From Actinomycetota bacterium (lineage in GTDB: Bacteria > Actinomycetota > Aquicultoria > Aquicultorales > Aquicultoraceae), in NCBI GenBank assembly GCA_018333515.1, contig JAGXSZ010000025.1:1-41769 (forward strand): a DNA stretch of 41,769 bases. The letters are read 5' to 3'. Below are positions 41,533-41,769 of this stretch, in pieces (the first letter of the stretch is position 1; each line of letters starts with the position of its first letter). The notes beneath the pieces are model-generated. The model was not told the DNA's origin. It saw only the letters and a list, made by a program, of their open reading frames with translations, and searched no databases. The translations under genes and the position numbers were made by a program.

Positions 41533-41769
41533 TTACTCGTAGCGCAGGGCTTCTACCGGTTCCAGGTTGGCCGCCCGGTTAGCCGGGTACAACCCAAAGA
41601 ACAAACCGATGGCGGTTGAAAACATGGTCGCCAATAAAATCGCATCCAAATCGACCCGTGGGTGGAAGGGAGTGCCCGATTGAACCGCCACTTGTCCAAC
41701 GATAAAAGAGATCAACCAGCCAAAACCAATTCCGATCAGCCCACCGAATAAAGAGAGCAGCGATGACTC
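41533..41769 (-). CDS. FtsX/MacB-type ABC permease, C-terminal part
   Basis: The frame is open to the window edge. The last 78 residues include SLLSLFGGLIGIGFGWLISF and FSTAIGLFFGLYPANRAANL, ending LEPVEALRYE, which is the C-terminal signature of FtsX-like permeases of the MacB group (two last membrane helices and the P-A...A-L-R-Y-E end). Such proteins are ATP-driven transporters of lipoproteins, peptides or drugs. It is chromosomal, beyond the tRNA; the 123 bases between hold no gene. Confidence 0.85.
   Translation of the reverse strand, partial: ESSLLSLFGGLIGIGFGWLISFIVGQVAVQSGTPFHPRVDLDAILLATMFSTAIGLFFGLYPANRAANLEPVEALRYE

Overview
The window looks like the right-hand part of a large integrative, probably conjugative, element in a bacterium. 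It ends at an initiator tRNA gene (41338-41409, minus strand), with ordinary chromosome beyond it (the C-terminal end of a MacB/FtsX-type permease). Composition is moderate in G+C. The mix of Flp/Tad pilus genes, strong AGGAGG ribosome sites and an element-borne DnaN, Rad52, RadC and helicase set suggests Chloroflexota (Anaerolineae-like). That assignment is an inference from gene style, not proof.

Layout. (1) 1-6259, envelope module: the end of a large exported Cys-rich Ig-repeat protein, a lytic transglycosylase, two A24 prepilin peptidases, an EcsC-like gene on the opposite strand, a 48-aa Flp pilin, and TadE- and TadG-like pseudopilins. This reads as a compact Tad-type pilus or cell-contact set. 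(2) 6459-18387, DNA-processing module on the plus strand: an OB-fold protein, a SWIM-Rad52 fusion, SSB, small unknowns, RadC, a complete DnaN clamp, a PD-(D/E)XK nuclease cargo gene on the minus strand, an unknown protein, and an 1118-aa methylase-like/helicase fusion. Most larger gene gaps here carry strong hairpins. One 580-base gap holds a branched RNA-like fold, and a hairpin leader with a compensatory base-pair change occurs twice (4565-4627 and 6365-6420).

(3) 18452-36757, defence island on the minus strand, apparently one operon: a small excisionase-like HTH protein, a PHP plus SMC-like ATPase, a PglX-like adenine methylase, a DUF4007-like protein, BrxF, BrxC/PglY, PglZ, a BrxL ATPase whose C-terminus is an MIT_C-like (phospholipase D-fold) domain instead of a recognisable Lon protease, then a small PD-(D/E)XK nuclease and a beta-class DNA methyltransferase. 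This is a BREX-family system that fits none of the six described subtypes. It mixes type 3 (BrxF) and type 1/4 (BrxL) parts, lacks visible BrxA and BrxB, and adds DUF4007, the PHP-ATPase and a candidate restriction-modification pair. It is the most interesting part of the window.

(4) 36896-41247, control and integration: XRE-like and LuxR-like regulators, a divergent promoter region containing a perfect GAAC-N4-GTTC SOS box and a long inverted repeat, an unknown gene, a MerR-like HTH plus zinc-ribbon protein, and two convergent tyrosine recombinases. The second recombinase lies just outside the 3' end of the initiator tRNA.

How it may work together: recombinases and the HTH proteins move the element at the tRNA; the SSB/Rad52/DnaN/helicase genes handle its DNA; the pilus genes may support cell contact; the BREX-like island is the payload. 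All names rest on motifs read by eye from the translations. No database search was run.
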